Assembly: GCA_934467415.1 (NCBI GenBank)
Contig: CAKSLQ010000005.1
Span: 1 to 64,000, forward strand
Direction of reading: 5' to 3'
DNA length: 64,000 nt
DNA from: an uncultured Eubacteriales bacterium
GTDB lineage: Bacteria; Bacillota; Clostridia; Oscillospirales; CAG-272
Below are positions 30,604 to 39,794 of the stretch, piece by piece (position 1 is the first letter of the stretch; every line of letters starts with the position of its first letter). Made by a program: the position numbers and the translations under genes. The notes beneath the pieces are model-generated. The model ran no database searches. It was not told the origin of the DNA and saw only the letters and a program-made list of their open reading frames with translations.

Positions 30604-31656
30604 ATGGGGAACCGTCTGTTTTCTGCGCTCACGGCGGCGCTTTCGCTCGGCATCATGCTGCTTGCCGCCCTTGCGCCCGCCCCGGTGAAGCTGCCCTATG
30701 AAAACCGCGCGCCGTCGCGCTTCTTTCTGCGCGACCCGGACGCTTACTTTTTTGACCGCCTGCCCGGCCGCACGGCGCTTTTGAAATTCTGCCGCGACCT
30801 CGAATTTGCCCTCGGCAAAAACGAGTACGGCGGCGCGTTTCGCGGCAGAAACGGCTATATTTTTTCCAATGAAAACACGGACGAAGCCGTCCTTGCGCGC
30901 AATCTTGCGGCGCTGGCCGCCTTTGCCGCGGGGACGGATGTCCCGGTTTACACAGCGCTCGTACCGTCCAAGACCGACGCGCTGCCCGGCCTGCTTCCGC
31001 CGCTTTACCCGGCGGCGCGGGACGCGCTGTGGGAGACGGCGAAGACCGCGCCCGCGTACATCGACCTCCTGCCGACGCTGCGCACGGCGGGCGGCGCGGG
31101 GAAGTACATCTACTATCGCGGCGACCACCATCTGACCTCGCTCGGCGCTTACTATGTCTGCCGTGCGCTTGCCGCGCCGCTCGGCTTTCCGGCGGCGGAG
31201 GCGGAGGACTTCTCGGTCTCAGTGGTGCGCGCCGACTTTGCGGGCAGCGACGCGCGGCGGCTGCTCACGGCGGGTGACGACCGCATCGCGCTCTTCCGCG
31301 CGCAGGGCGACAGCACCCTCACCGTCACAGCGGACGGCGGCGCGCGCATCGGCCTCTACGACTTTGACGCGCTCTGCGGCGACGACCCGTACGGCGTGTT
31401 CCCCGGCTATGGCGCGGGGTATACGGCGATCCGGCATCCGGACGCGCGGGAGCGCGTGCTCGTGCTTTGCGACAGCTACGGCTGCGCGCTTGCGCCGTTT
31501 CTTCTGCGGCACTTTGACGTCGATCTTGTCGATCTGCGCTGCGCCGCGCCGGATGTGCGCGGCCTGCTGCACGAAGAAAATTACACCGCCGTGCTCTGCT
31601 TCTATGGCATCGACACGCTGGCGGCGCACGAAATTCTGTACAAACTGCAAGGATGA
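30604..31656 (+). CDS. DHHW/AlgX-like SGNH-type acetyl transfer protein
   Basis: The 350-residue protein has an N-terminal signal anchor and an SGNH-like body: YENRAPSRFFLRDPDAYFFDRLPGR, GRNGYIFSNEN, VPSKTDALPG, the catalytic-type YYRGDHHLTSLGAY and LVLCDSYGCALAPFL with the serine of the GDS-like block. It is exported and probably completes O-acetylation begun by the MBOAT partner just upstream. The usual DHHW or DTHW tryptophan is a leucine here (DHHL). I choose the ATG after GAGGTG rather than a TTG four codons earlier that overlaps the MBOAT gene. Confidence 0.85.
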   Translation: MGNRLFSALTAALSLGIMLLAALAPAPVKLPYENRAPSRFFLRDPDAYFFDRLPGRTALLKFCRDLEFALGKNEYGGAFRGRNGYIFSNENTDEAVLARNLAALAAFAAGTDVPVYTALVPSKTDALPGLLPPLYPAARDALWETAKTAPAYIDLLPTLRTAGGAGKYIYYRGDHHLTSLGAYYVCRALAAPLGFPAAEAEDFSVSVVRADFAGSDARRLLTAGDDRIALFRAQGDSTLTVTADGGARIGLYDFDALCGDDPYGVFPGYGAGYTAIRHPDARERVLVLCDSYGCALAPFLLRHFDVDLVDLRCAAPDVRGLLHEENYTAVLCFYGIDTLAAHEILYKLQG

Positions 31657-31671
31657 AAAGGAGGAAATACC

Positions 31672-33798
31672 ATGTCGGCACTCGATCTGCCCGTGACAAA
31701 GCTGACCGGCATCGGCAAGGTCAAGGCGGAAGCCTTTGCAAAGCTGTCGATCCGCACCGTCGGCGATCTCCTTTGGCATTTTCCGTCGCGGTACGAAAAC
31801 CGCGGGCTGATTACCCCGCTGTGCGACGGCAGTCTCACGATGGCGCAGTCCTATGTGCTCACCGTGGCGACGCCGCCGAAGTCGGCGCGCGTCGGCGGCC
31901 GCATGCTGTTGACCAAATTCCGCGCCTTTGACGACAGCGGGACGATAGACATCCTCTATTTCAACCAGCCTTATGCCGCCGACCGCTTTCACGTCGGCGA
32001 GACCTTCCGCTTCTACGGGCGGCTGGCCGAAAAAAAGGGGAAGTATTCGCTCCCCTCGCCCACGGCGGAGCAGCTGCTGCCGGACCGCCCGCTTCCCGCG
32101 CTCTACGCGGTCTATCCGCTGGCGGCGGGGCTGAACAACAATACCATGCGCGCCTGCGTCGCGCAGGCGCTCGGGCTTGCGAAGCATGAGCTCGGCGAGG
32201 TCTTGCCCGAGGACCTCCGCCGCACCTACTCGCTCGCGACCCGCGCCTATGCGATCGAAAATATCCACCGGCCGCCCGATGCGGAAGCGCTTGACCGCGC
32301 GGCGCGCCGCCTCGCCTTTGACGAGATGCTCGAGAGCGCGCTTGCGGCGCGGCTGATGCGCGCAAAGCAGGCACGCGTCACGGCGCAGCGCATGGCGGAC
32401 ACCGATGTGACGCCGCTCACGGCGGCGCTGCCGTTTGCCCTGACCGGCGCGCAGAGACGCACGGTGGATGAAATCCGCGCCGACCTTGCGCGCGGAGCGG
32501 GCGTGGATGCGCCGCGCATGGCGCGCATCATCGTCGGCGACGTGGGCAGCGGCAAGACCGCCTGCGCCCTCGCCGCGATCTATATTGCGCTGAAAAACGG
32601 CTGTCAGGCCGTGCTGATGGCGCCGACCGAGATTCTCGCGGCGCAGCACTATGCCGACATCGCGCCGATACTCAGCCGTTTCGGCTACACGACGGAGAAG
32701 CTGACCGGCTCGGCGAGCGCCGCCGGGAAGCGGCGCGTCAAGGCGGCCATCGCGGCGGGAGACTGCGACCTCGTCATCGGCACCCACGCGCTGCTCGAGG
32801 ACGACGTGACCTTTACCCGCGCGGGCCTCGTCGTCTGCGATGAGCAGCACCGCTTCGGCATTGCACAGCGGGCCAAGCTGCTTGCCGCCTGCCCGCGCGC
32901 GCACATGCTTGTCATGAGCGCGACGCCCATTCCGCGCACACTGTCGCTTGTGCTGCTGGGCGACCTCGACGTTTCACGCCTTGACGAAATGCCGCCGGGA
33001 CGGCAGAAGGTGGACACCTTCTTCGTGGACAGCGGCTACCGCACACGGCTGAACAACTTCATCGAAAAGCAGGTCGCGGCGGGCGGACAGGCCTATGTGG
33101 TCTGCCCCGCCATCGAGCCCGCCGACGACGATGCGGATGACTGCCTCACGGTCAGCGCCTTCGGCGCGGCGCACGAGGACACGCCGCCGCTGCGCAGTGC
33201 CGTGGAGGTCGCCGACACGCTGCGCGCGCGCTTCCCGCAGTACACGGTGGCGCTCGTGCACGGCAAGCTCCGCCCCGCGGAGAAAAACGACATCATGACC
33301 CGCTTCGCGGCGGGCGAAATTCAGATCTTGGTCTCCACCACGGTCATCGAGGTCGGCATCAACGTGCCGAACGCCTCGCTGATGATCGTGGAAAACGCCG
33401 AGCGCTTCGGCCTGTCCCAGCTGCACCAGCTGCGCGGCAGAGTCGGGCGCGGCACACGCAAATCCTACTGCGTGCTCGTCTCGGACGCGCAGGGTGAGAA
33501 CGCCGTGCGGCGGCTGCGCCTCATGACCAAGACAAACGACGGCTTCGCCATCGCGGACGAGGACCTGAAGATGCGCGGCCCCGGTGATTTTCTCGGCACG
33601 GACGGTGCAAGGCAGAGCGGCGAGGGACACAACTTCCGCATGGCCGCGCTCTGCAACGACCCGCGCCTCTTTGCGGATGCGACCCATGCCGCCGAGTCGC
33701 TGCTCGCCGCCGACCCCGGTCTTGCGGGCGAGCGGCTCGCGCCCCTGCGCACAAGGCTCGACGCCGCGCTGCGCTCCGGCGGCGACACGATGAACTGA
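31672..33798 (+). CDS. recG: ATP-dependent DNA helicase RecG
   Basis: This 708-residue helicase remodels stalled forks and Holliday junctions. The N-terminal wedge/OB domain includes TKLTGIGKVKAEAFAKL and DLLWHFPSRYENRG; the helicase core has Walker A VGDVGSGKTACA near residue 289, the DEQHRFG box near 391, MSATPIPRTL, and motifs V-VI STTVIEVGINVPNASLM and QLHQLRGRVGRG. Length is typical. GGAGG precedes the ATG, 15 bases after the DHHW gene. Confidence 0.97.
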   Translation: MSALDLPVTKLTGIGKVKAEAFAKLSIRTVGDLLWHFPSRYENRGLITPLCDGSLTMAQSYVLTVATPPKSARVGGRMLLTKFRAFDDSGTIDILYFNQPYAADRFHVGETFRFYGRLAEKKGKYSLPSPTAEQLLPDRPLPALYAVYPLAAGLNNNTMRACVAQALGLAKHELGEVLPEDLRRTYSLATRAYAIENIHRPPDAEALDRAARRLAFDEMLESALAARLMRAKQARVTAQRMADTDVTPLTAALPFALTGAQRRTVDEIRADLARGAGVDAPRMARIIVGDVGSGKTACALAAIYIALKNGCQAVLMAPTEILAAQHYADIAPILSRFGYTTEKLTGSASAAGKRRVKAAIAAGDCDLVIGTHALLEDDVTFTRAGLVVCDEQHRFGIAQRAKLLAACPRAHMLVMSATPIPRTLSLVLLGDLDVSRLDEMPPGRQKVDTFFVDSGYRTRLNNFIEKQVAAGGQAYVVCPAIEPADDDADDCLTVSAFGAAHEDTPPLRSAVEVADTLRARFPQYTVALVHGKLRPAEKNDIMTRFAAGEIQILVSTTVIEVGINVPNASLMIVENAERFGLSQLHQLRGRVGRGTRKSYCVLVSDAQGENAVRRLRLMTKTNDGFAIADEDLKMRGPGDFLGTDGARQSGEGHNFRMAALCNDPRLFADATHAAESLLAADPGLAGERLAPLRTRLDAALRSGGDTMN

Positions 33799-33820
33799 CC
33801 CATCGGAAAGGAAGATTACC

Positions 33821-35050
33821 ATGCAAAACAGACCCCTTGCGGACAGGCTTCGCCCCGAGAGCCTCGATGACATCGTCGGGCAGGCGCACCTCTTCGGCAA
33901 AAACGGCGTGGTCCGCAAGATGCTGGAGGGCGGCCGCGTCACCAACATGATCTTTTTCGGCCCGCCCGGTACGGGCAAGACCACCGCGGCCAACATCGTG
34001 GCCAAGGCGTCGGACATGGCGCTCTATAAGCTGAACGCGACCACCGCGTCGCTCGCGGACGTGAAGGAGGTCGTCGCCCAGGCGCAGAATCTGTTCGGCG
34101 CGAAGGGTACGCTGCTCTATCTCGACGAGATTCAGTATTTCAACCGCAAGCAGCAGCAGTCGCTGCTCGAATACATCGAGGATGGGCGCGTGACGCTGAT
34201 CGCCTCGACCACCGACAACCCGTATTTCTGCATTTACAACGCGATTTTGTCGCGGTGCGCGGTGTTTGAATTCAAGCCCGTGCCGCGCGAGGAGATCAAG
34301 CGCGCACTGCGCCGCGGACTGGATGCGCTCAACGCCGACAGCGGACGCACGGCGGCGGCGGACGAGGACGCGCTCGACTTCATCGCGGGCGTGGGCGGCG
34401 GCGACGTGCGCAGCGCGCTCGGCGTGCTGGAAAACGTCTATGCGGTGGCAAAGGACAAGATCACACGGGCGGACGCCGAGCAGTTTACCCCGGCGTTTGT
34501 CGGCAATTTCGACCGCGCGGGCGACGTCCACTACGATCTGCTCTCCTGCCTGCAAAAGTCGATCCGCGGCTCGGATGCGGACGCGGCGGTCTTTTACCTT
34601 GCGCGCATACTCGAGGGCGGCGACCTGCTCTCGGCCTGCCGCCGTCTGCTCGTCATCGCCGCCGAGGATGTCGGCCTTGCCTATCCGCAGGGCATCATTC
34701 TCGCCAAGGCCTGCGTGGACAGTGCGCGTGAGCTCGGGCTGCCCGAGGCGGTGATCCCGCTGGCCGACCTCGTCGTCGCGCTGGCGACCGCACCCAAATC
34801 CAACAGCGCCTATGCGGCCTATCACGCCGCCGCCGGCGACCTCAGGGCGGGGCACGGACAGGAAGTGCCCGTGCATTTGCAGTCCCCGCTGTTCAAGGGC
34901 TACAAGTACCCGCACGACTATCCGAACCACTATGTGAAGCAGCAGTACCTGCCGCGCGACCTTGCGGACAGGCAGTACTACGTCTTCGGCGAAAACAAGA
35001 CCGAACAGGCCGCGAAGGCGTACTGGGACAAAATCAAGGGCGGAAAATAA
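33821..35050 (+). CDS. rarA: Replication-associated recombination protein A (AAA+ ATPase)
   Basis: The 409-residue protein matches RarA/MgsA: LADRLRPESLDDIVGQAHLFG at the start, Walker A FFGPPGTGKTTAANI near residue 45, Walker B LLYLDEIQYFNRKQQ, sensor TTDNPYF, and the C-terminal tetramerisation part with CRRLLVIAAEDVGLAYP and PKSNSAYAAYHAA. It acts at blocked replication forks. It follows recG by 22 bases, forming a small genome-maintenance operon. Confidence 0.96.
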   Translation: MQNRPLADRLRPESLDDIVGQAHLFGKNGVVRKMLEGGRVTNMIFFGPPGTGKTTAANIVAKASDMALYKLNATTASLADVKEVVAQAQNLFGAKGTLLYLDEIQYFNRKQQQSLLEYIEDGRVTLIASTTDNPYFCIYNAILSRCAVFEFKPVPREEIKRALRRGLDALNADSGRTAAADEDALDFIAGVGGGDVRSALGVLENVYAVAKDKITRADAEQFTPAFVGNFDRAGDVHYDLLSCLQKSIRGSDADAAVFYLARILEGGDLLSACRRLLVIAAEDVGLAYPQGIILAKACVDSARELGLPEAVIPLADLVVALATAPKSNSAYAAYHAAAGDLRAGHGQEVPVHLQSPLFKGYKYPHDYPNHYVKQQYLPRDLADRQYYVFGENKTEQAAKAYWDKIKGGK

Positions 35051-35106
35051 CGCGCGGCTGTTTTTTCGCGTTTCTGCACATACTAACATCGCTTGCCGGA
35101 ACGAAC

Positions 35107-35211
35107 ATGGACAAAAAGTTGTTTTTATACGGTTTTGTCGTGGGGCTGTGCGCCTGCATTCTGCTGGGTGCGGTTTTTGCGTTCTGCTTCGGCAGGCTGT
35201 TCTGGATGTGA
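35107..35211 (+). CDS. Candidate 34-residue single-pass membrane peptide
   Basis: An ATG opens a frame starting MDKKLFLYGFVVGLCACILL and ending FCFGRLFWM before TGA. Two lysines precede a continuous hydrophobic stretch of about 22 residues rich in Cys, Phe and Gly, the shape of a small membrane protein. The upstream site (CCGGAACGAAC) is a weak ribosome binding site. It fills the gap between rarA and the pseudouridine synthase gene and would be on the same transcript. Real expression is unproven. Confidence 0.45.
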   Translation: MDKKLFLYGFVVGLCACILLGAVFAFCFGRLFWM

Positions 35212-35236
35212 CATTTTGAAAACAAGGCTGTAGTTT

Positions 35237-35938
35237 ATGAGAATCGACAAGTTTTTATCCGAATGCAAGGTCGCCACGCGCCGCGAGAGCGGCGCGGCGA
35301 TCCGCCGCGGGCAGGTTCTGCTCGACGGCGCGGCGGTGAAACGGGCGGATACGCAGGTTGACCCCGAGAAAAGCGAGGTCATCTATTGCGGCGTGCGCGT
35401 GCTTTACCGCCGCTATACCTATGTGCTGCTCAACAAGCCGGACGGCGTGGTCAGCGCCACTTCCGACGCGCGCGAGCGCACCGTTTTGGATCTGCTGCCG
35501 CCCGAGGTGCGCAAGTTTGAGCTGTTCCCCTGCGGCAGGCTCGACAAGAACACGCTCGGCCTCGTGCTGCTGACCGACAACGGGCCGCTTGCGCATACGC
35601 TGCTCTCGCCGAAGCGGCACGTCGAGAAGGTCTACCGCTTCGAGTGCGCGCATCCGCTCACGGCGGAGACGGTGAAAAAGCTCGAGGGCGGCGTGGACAT
35701 CGGCGGCTATGTGACAAAGCCCTGCACGATCCGCATGGACGGGGAGACCGCGGGCGAGATCACGCTCTCCGAGGGAAAATATCATCAGATCAAGCTGATG
35801 TGGAACGCGGTGGACAACCGCATTCTGTATCTCGAACGCATCCGTTTTGCCAACCTGACGCCGGACGGTCTTGCGCGCGGGGAATGGCGGATGCTGACCG
35901 ACGAGGAAATCAAAACACTTGAGGAAATGGGAAACTGA
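35237..35938 (+). CDS. RsuA-family rRNA pseudouridine synthase
   Basis: The 233-residue enzyme has an N-terminal S4 domain (MRIDKFLSECKVATRRESGAAIRRG), then the catalytic domain with the aspartate in FPCGRLDKNTLGLVLLTDNG, LNKPDGVVSATSD and EGKYHQIKLMW. It resembles RsuA/YtzG, which modify one uridine in 16S rRNA, though RluB/E-type 23S activity cannot be excluded. It ends one base before the tex start. Confidence 0.93.
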   Translation: MRIDKFLSECKVATRRESGAAIRRGQVLLDGAAVKRADTQVDPEKSEVIYCGVRVLYRRYTYVLLNKPDGVVSATSDARERTVLDLLPPEVRKFELFPCGRLDKNTLGLVLLTDNGPLAHTLLSPKRHVEKVYRFECAHPLTAETVKKLEGGVDIGGYVTKPCTIRMDGETAGEITLSEGKYHQIKLMWNAVDNRILYLERIRFANLTPDGLARGEWRMLTDEEIKTLEEMGN

Positions 35939-35939
35939 C

Positions 35940-38099
35940 ATGGATATTCTGCAAATTCTGGCCGACGAGCTCGGCATTGGGCGCCGGCAGGTCGAAAAGG
36001 CGGTCGAGCTGTACGACGACGGCAACACGATCCCGTTCATCGCGCGCTACCGCAAGGAGGCGACCGGCAGCCTCGATGACGTGCAGCTGCGCGCGCTCGT
36101 CGAGCGGCTGGATTATCTGCGCCGCTTTGAGGCGCGCCGCGAGGAGATCCGCGCCGCCATCGACGCGCAGGGCAAGCTGACCGCCGCCGCCTCGGCGGCG
36201 CTCGACGCGGCAAAGACGCTGAACGAGCTGGAGGACGTGTACCTCCCTTATAAGCAGAAGCGCAAGACCCGCGCGTCGGTCGCGCGCGAGCGGGGGCTGG
36301 AGCCGCTGGCGCTCCTCATCTTCGCCTGTGAGAAGCGGTACGACAAGCCGCTCGCGGAAGCGGCGGCGGACTTCGTCGACCCCGAAAAGGACGTGCCGGA
36401 CGCCGCCGCCGCGCTGGCGGGCGCGTGTGACATCATCGCCGAGGAGATCGCGCAGAATGCGGCCTACCGCAAGGCCGTCCGCGAGGGCAGTATGCGCCTC
36501 GGCGAGCTGACGAGCAGCGCGGCAAAGGACGAGGACTCGGTCTACGCGCAGTATTACGACTACGCCGAGCCGCTCACCCGTGTGCGCCCGCACCGCTATC
36601 TGGCGATCGCCCGCGGCGAGCGCGAGGGCTTTCTGCGCGTGTCGGTGCGCGTACCGGAGGAGACGGTCTATGCCTATCTCGAGCGCGCGGTCATCACCTG
36701 CCGCGAGAGCGAGGCCGCGCCGCTTTTGCGCGAGACGATCAAGGACGCCTACAAGCGGCTGCTCGCGCCCGCCATCGAGCGCGAGATCCGCGCCGATCTG
36801 TTTGACGCCGCGTCGGACGGCGCCGTCGGCGTGTTCGCGCAGAATCTGCGCGGCCTCCTGATGCAGCCGCCGGTCGGCGGCATGACGGTCATGGGCTACG
36901 ACCCCGGCTACCGCACCGGCTGCAAGCTGGCGGTGGTCGATCCCACCGGCAAGGTGCTGGAGACGGCGGTCATTTACCCGACCAAGCCGCATGAGCGGGT
37001 CGCCGAGAGCCGGAAGAAGGTCTGCGAGCTGATCCGCCGCCACAACGTCGGCGTCATCGCCATCGGCAACGGCACGGCCTCCCGCGAGAGCGAGCAATTT
37101 ATCGCCGACACGATCAAAACCTTGTCCAATGATGTAAAATACGTCATTGTCAGCGAGGCGGGCGCGTCGGTCTACTCGGCGTCCGAGCTGGGCGCCGCGG
37201 AATTCCCGGATCTCGACGTCACCGAGCGCAGCGCGGTCTCGATTGCGCGCCGGCTGATCGACCCCTTGGCGGAGCTTGTCAAGATCGAGCCGCGCGCCAT
37301 CGGCGTCGGGCAGTACCAGCACGATATGAAGCCGCAGAAGCTGGACGCGGCGCTCGGCGGCGTGGTCGAGGACTGCGTCAACAGCGTCGGCGTGGAGCTG
37401 AACACGGCCTCCTTTGCGCTGCTCTCCTATGTCGCGGGCATTTCCGCCGCCTGTGCGAAGAACATCGTGGGGTATCGCGAGGCGCACGGCGCGTTTTGCA
37501 GCCGCGAGGAGCTGAAGCGGGTCTCCCGCCTCGGCGACCGCGTGTTTGAGCAGTGCGCGGGCTTTTTGCGCGTCAGCGGCTCGGCCGAGATTCTCGACAA
37601 CACGGGCGTACACCCCGAGTCCTATGCCGCCGCGCGCGGTCTGCTCGCTCTGTTCGGCTACACCGAGGACGACGTGCGTGCGCGCCGCCTCGGCGACCTC
37701 TCGGCAAAGCTCGCCCGCGCGGGCGCGGACAAGGTGGCCGAGCGGCTGCACATCGGCGTGCCGACGCTCACGGACATCTGCACCGAGCTGGAAAAGCCCG
37801 GCCGCGACATCCGCGAGAGCCTGCAAAAGCCGGTGCTGCGCGCCGACGTCATGCAGTTTGAGGACCTCAAAGAGGGCATGGAGCTGACGGGCACGGTGCG
37901 CAACGTCGTGGACTTCGGCGCGTTTGTGGACATCGGCGTGCATCAGGACGGCCTTCTGCACATTTCCGAGATCACGGACCGCTATATCAAGCACCCGAGC
38001 GAGGTGTTGTCGGTCGGCGACGTGGTGCATGTCCGCATCAAGAGCGTGGACCCCGTGAAAAAGCGCGTCGCCCTCACCATGAAGGCGCCGAAAGCATAA
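35940..38099 (+). CDS. tex: Tex-family RNA-binding transcription accessory protein
   Basis: The 719-residue protein carries all Tex regions: N-terminal helical domain (ELGIGRRQVEKAVELYDDGNTIPFIARYRKE), a YqgF-like domain (VMGYDPGYRTGCKLAVVD and GNGTASRESEQF), helix-hairpin-helix repeats (VGVELNTAS, NIVGYREAHGAF) and a C-terminal S1 domain (GMELTGTVRNVVDFGAFVDIGVHQDGLLH). It binds nucleic acid in the cytosol and influences transcription and stress responses. The start is one base after the pseudouridine synthase stop. Confidence 0.96.
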   Translation: MDILQILADELGIGRRQVEKAVELYDDGNTIPFIARYRKEATGSLDDVQLRALVERLDYLRRFEARREEIRAAIDAQGKLTAAASAALDAAKTLNELEDVYLPYKQKRKTRASVARERGLEPLALLIFACEKRYDKPLAEAAADFVDPEKDVPDAAAALAGACDIIAEEIAQNAAYRKAVREGSMRLGELTSSAAKDEDSVYAQYYDYAEPLTRVRPHRYLAIARGEREGFLRVSVRVPEETVYAYLERAVITCRESEAAPLLRETIKDAYKRLLAPAIEREIRADLFDAASDGAVGVFAQNLRGLLMQPPVGGMTVMGYDPGYRTGCKLAVVDPTGKVLETAVIYPTKPHERVAESRKKVCELIRRHNVGVIAIGNGTASRESEQFIADTIKTLSNDVKYVIVSEAGASVYSASELGAAEFPDLDVTERSAVSIARRLIDPLAELVKIEPRAIGVGQYQHDMKPQKLDAALGGVVEDCVNSVGVELNTASFALLSYVAGISAACAKNIVGYREAHGAFCSREELKRVSRLGDRVFEQCAGFLRVSGSAEILDNTGVHPESYAAARGLLALFGYTEDDVRARRLGDLSAKLARAGADKVAERLHIGVPTLTDICTELEKPGRDIRESLQKPVLRADVMQFEDLKEGMELTGTVRNVVDFGAFVDIGVHQDGLLHISEITDRYIKHPSEVLSVGDVVHVRIKSVDPVKKRVALTMKAPKA

Positions 38100-38290
38100 A
38101 TTCTAATAAATTAGAATAAACCAGCGATTCGCGCCGTTCGGTGAACAACGCGTGAAGACGGATTGTGCAGAGTACACAAAGGCGAATTTGAAAGTTTGGA
38201 TAATCCACCACTATACGCGGCGCGCGGTTTTTGATATAATATTCACGACAAAAATCCCTGCCGCGGCAGGATAACGGAGGACACACAAAT

Positions 38291-39403
38291 ATGGCAAGTC
38301 TTTCACTGAGACATATTTACAAGAAGTACCCCGGCGGCGTTACCGCCGTTTCGGACTTCAACCTCGAGATCAAGGATAAGGAATTCCTGATCTTCGTCGG
38401 ACCTTCCGGATGCGGTAAGTCCACCACGCTTCGTATGATCGCGGGCCTCGAGGAGATCACCGAGGGTGAGCTCTTCATCGACGACCGCCTCGTCAACGAT
38501 GTCGCACCGAAGGACAGAGACATCGCGATGGTGTTCCAGAACTACGCACTGTATCCGCACATGACCGTGTTCGAGAACATGGCGTTCGGTCTGAAGCTCC
38601 GCAAGACCCCGAAGGAAGAGATCAAGCGCAGAGTTGAGGAAGCGGCACGCATCCTGGACATCGCGCACCTGCTCGACAGAAAGCCGAAGGCGCTGTCCGG
38701 CGGTCAGAAGCAGCGCGTTGCGCTCGGCCGTGCAATCGTCCGTTATCCGAAGGTCTTCCTGCTCGACGAGCCTCTGTCGAACCTCGATGCGAAGCTCCGC
38801 GCGCAGATGAGAACCGAGCTGACCAAGATTCACCAGAGAGTCGGCACCACGTTCATTTACGTTACGCATGACCAGGTCGAGGCTATGACGATGGCATCGC
38901 GTATCGTCGTCATGAAGGACGGTATCATCCAGCAGGTCGATACGCCGCAAAACCTGTATGACAGCCCCTGCAACGTCTTCGTCGCAGGCTTCATCGGCAC
39001 GCCGCAGATGAATTTCATCAACGGTACGCTTGAGAAGAAGGGTGAGGATGTGTACTTCAACTTCAGCGGTCACAGCATCAAGCTGCCCGCCGAGAAGGCC
39101 GCCAACCCGGCTATCGGCGAATATATCGGCAAGGAAGTCATCGCAGGTCTGCGCCCCGAGTGCGTCCATGATGAGCCGATGTATCTGTCCAGTCTGTCCG
39201 ACAGCGTGATCGACGTCAACGTCGAGGTCACCGAGCTGATGGGCGCGGAGATCTATCTCTACCTCGTCACCGGTGAGCAGAAGATGATCGCGCGCGTTTC
39301 CTCCCGCAGCCAGGCGAGAGCGGGCGACACCATCAAGGTTGCGCTTGACGTTTCGAGAATCCATCTGTTTGACAAGGATACCGAGCGCGCAATTCTGCAC
39401 TGA
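38291..39403 (+). CDS. msmK: Sugar ABC transporter ATP-binding protein (MsmK/UgpC type)
   Basis: This 370-residue ATPase has Walker A VGPSGCGKSTTLRMIAGLEE, VFQNYALYPHMTV, LSGGQKQRVALGRAIVR, Walker B VFLLDEPLSNLDAKLR and a C-terminal regulatory OB domain, as in the shared ATPases that energise several carbohydrate importers. It is a single-gene unit with GGAGG before the ATG and a TATAAT at 38235-38240. Its codon use (GTT, GCA, AGA) differs from most neighbours and resembles gap, consistent with high expression. No permeases are adjacent, so it probably serves scattered binding-protein systems such as the lipoprotein encoded at 18.7 kb. Confidence 0.94.
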   Translation: MASLSLRHIYKKYPGGVTAVSDFNLEIKDKEFLIFVGPSGCGKSTTLRMIAGLEEITEGELFIDDRLVNDVAPKDRDIAMVFQNYALYPHMTVFENMAFGLKLRKTPKEEIKRRVEEAARILDIAHLLDRKPKALSGGQKQRVALGRAIVRYPKVFLLDEPLSNLDAKLRAQMRTELTKIHQRVGTTFIYVTHDQVEAMTMASRIVVMKDGIIQQVDTPQNLYDSPCNVFVAGFIGTPQMNFINGTLEKKGEDVYFNFSGHSIKLPAEKAANPAIGEYIGKEVIAGLRPECVHDEPMYLSSLSDSVIDVNVEVTELMGAEIYLYLVTGEQKMIARVSSRSQARAGDTIKVALDVSRIHLFDKDTERAILH

Positions 39404-39413
39404 GTTTGCTTAC

Positions 39414-39444
39414 AAAAGGGAGTTGCCTCCGGCAACTCCCTTTT
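39414..39444 (+). terminator. Terminator of msmK
   Basis: AAAAGGGAGTTGCC and GGCAACTCCCTTTT form a perfect 14-bp stem with a three-base loop. Confidence 0.92.
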
Positions 39445-39449
39445 CATCT

Positions 39450-39776
39450 GGGCTTCGTAAATTCCGCATGGCTTCGTTGCTCCTCGCCGCCGAACTCGAC
39501 GACCGCAAGGTCGCCGTCGTCCGACGTCTGCGGTGCGCCTCGCCTCGCGAAATTTCCGCGCGTCCGGCGGCTTTGTGGATGCTTCGTAAATGCCGCGATT
39601 CTTCGCCCCACTCGAAAGCGGCTTGACGATCGGTAGATCGCCTGCGCCTTGCTTTCTGCGGTGCGCCTCGCCCTGCGAAATTTCCGCGCGCCCGCTTTCC
39701 GACGCACTTTTCTTCTTATTTTCAAAAAAGGTTTGGAGGGGCGTGGGGAACCTTTCCTCAAAAGGTTCCCCATAAT
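39450..39776. repeat. Non-coding tandem imperfect repeat plus GGGGAACC hairpin
   Basis: Two units of about 130 bases share GCTTCGTAAAT(T/G)CCGC and, further on, CTGCGGTGCGCCTCGCC followed by CGAAATTTCCGCGCG. The region ends with GGGGAACCTTT / AAAGGTTCCCC, a hairpin preceding the next gene. Short open frames across it are not supported by ribosome binding sites. It accounts for the 391-base gap between msmK and the CPBP protease gene. Confidence 0.75.
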
Positions 39777-39794
39777 CCTTTTCTATTCTGACTT

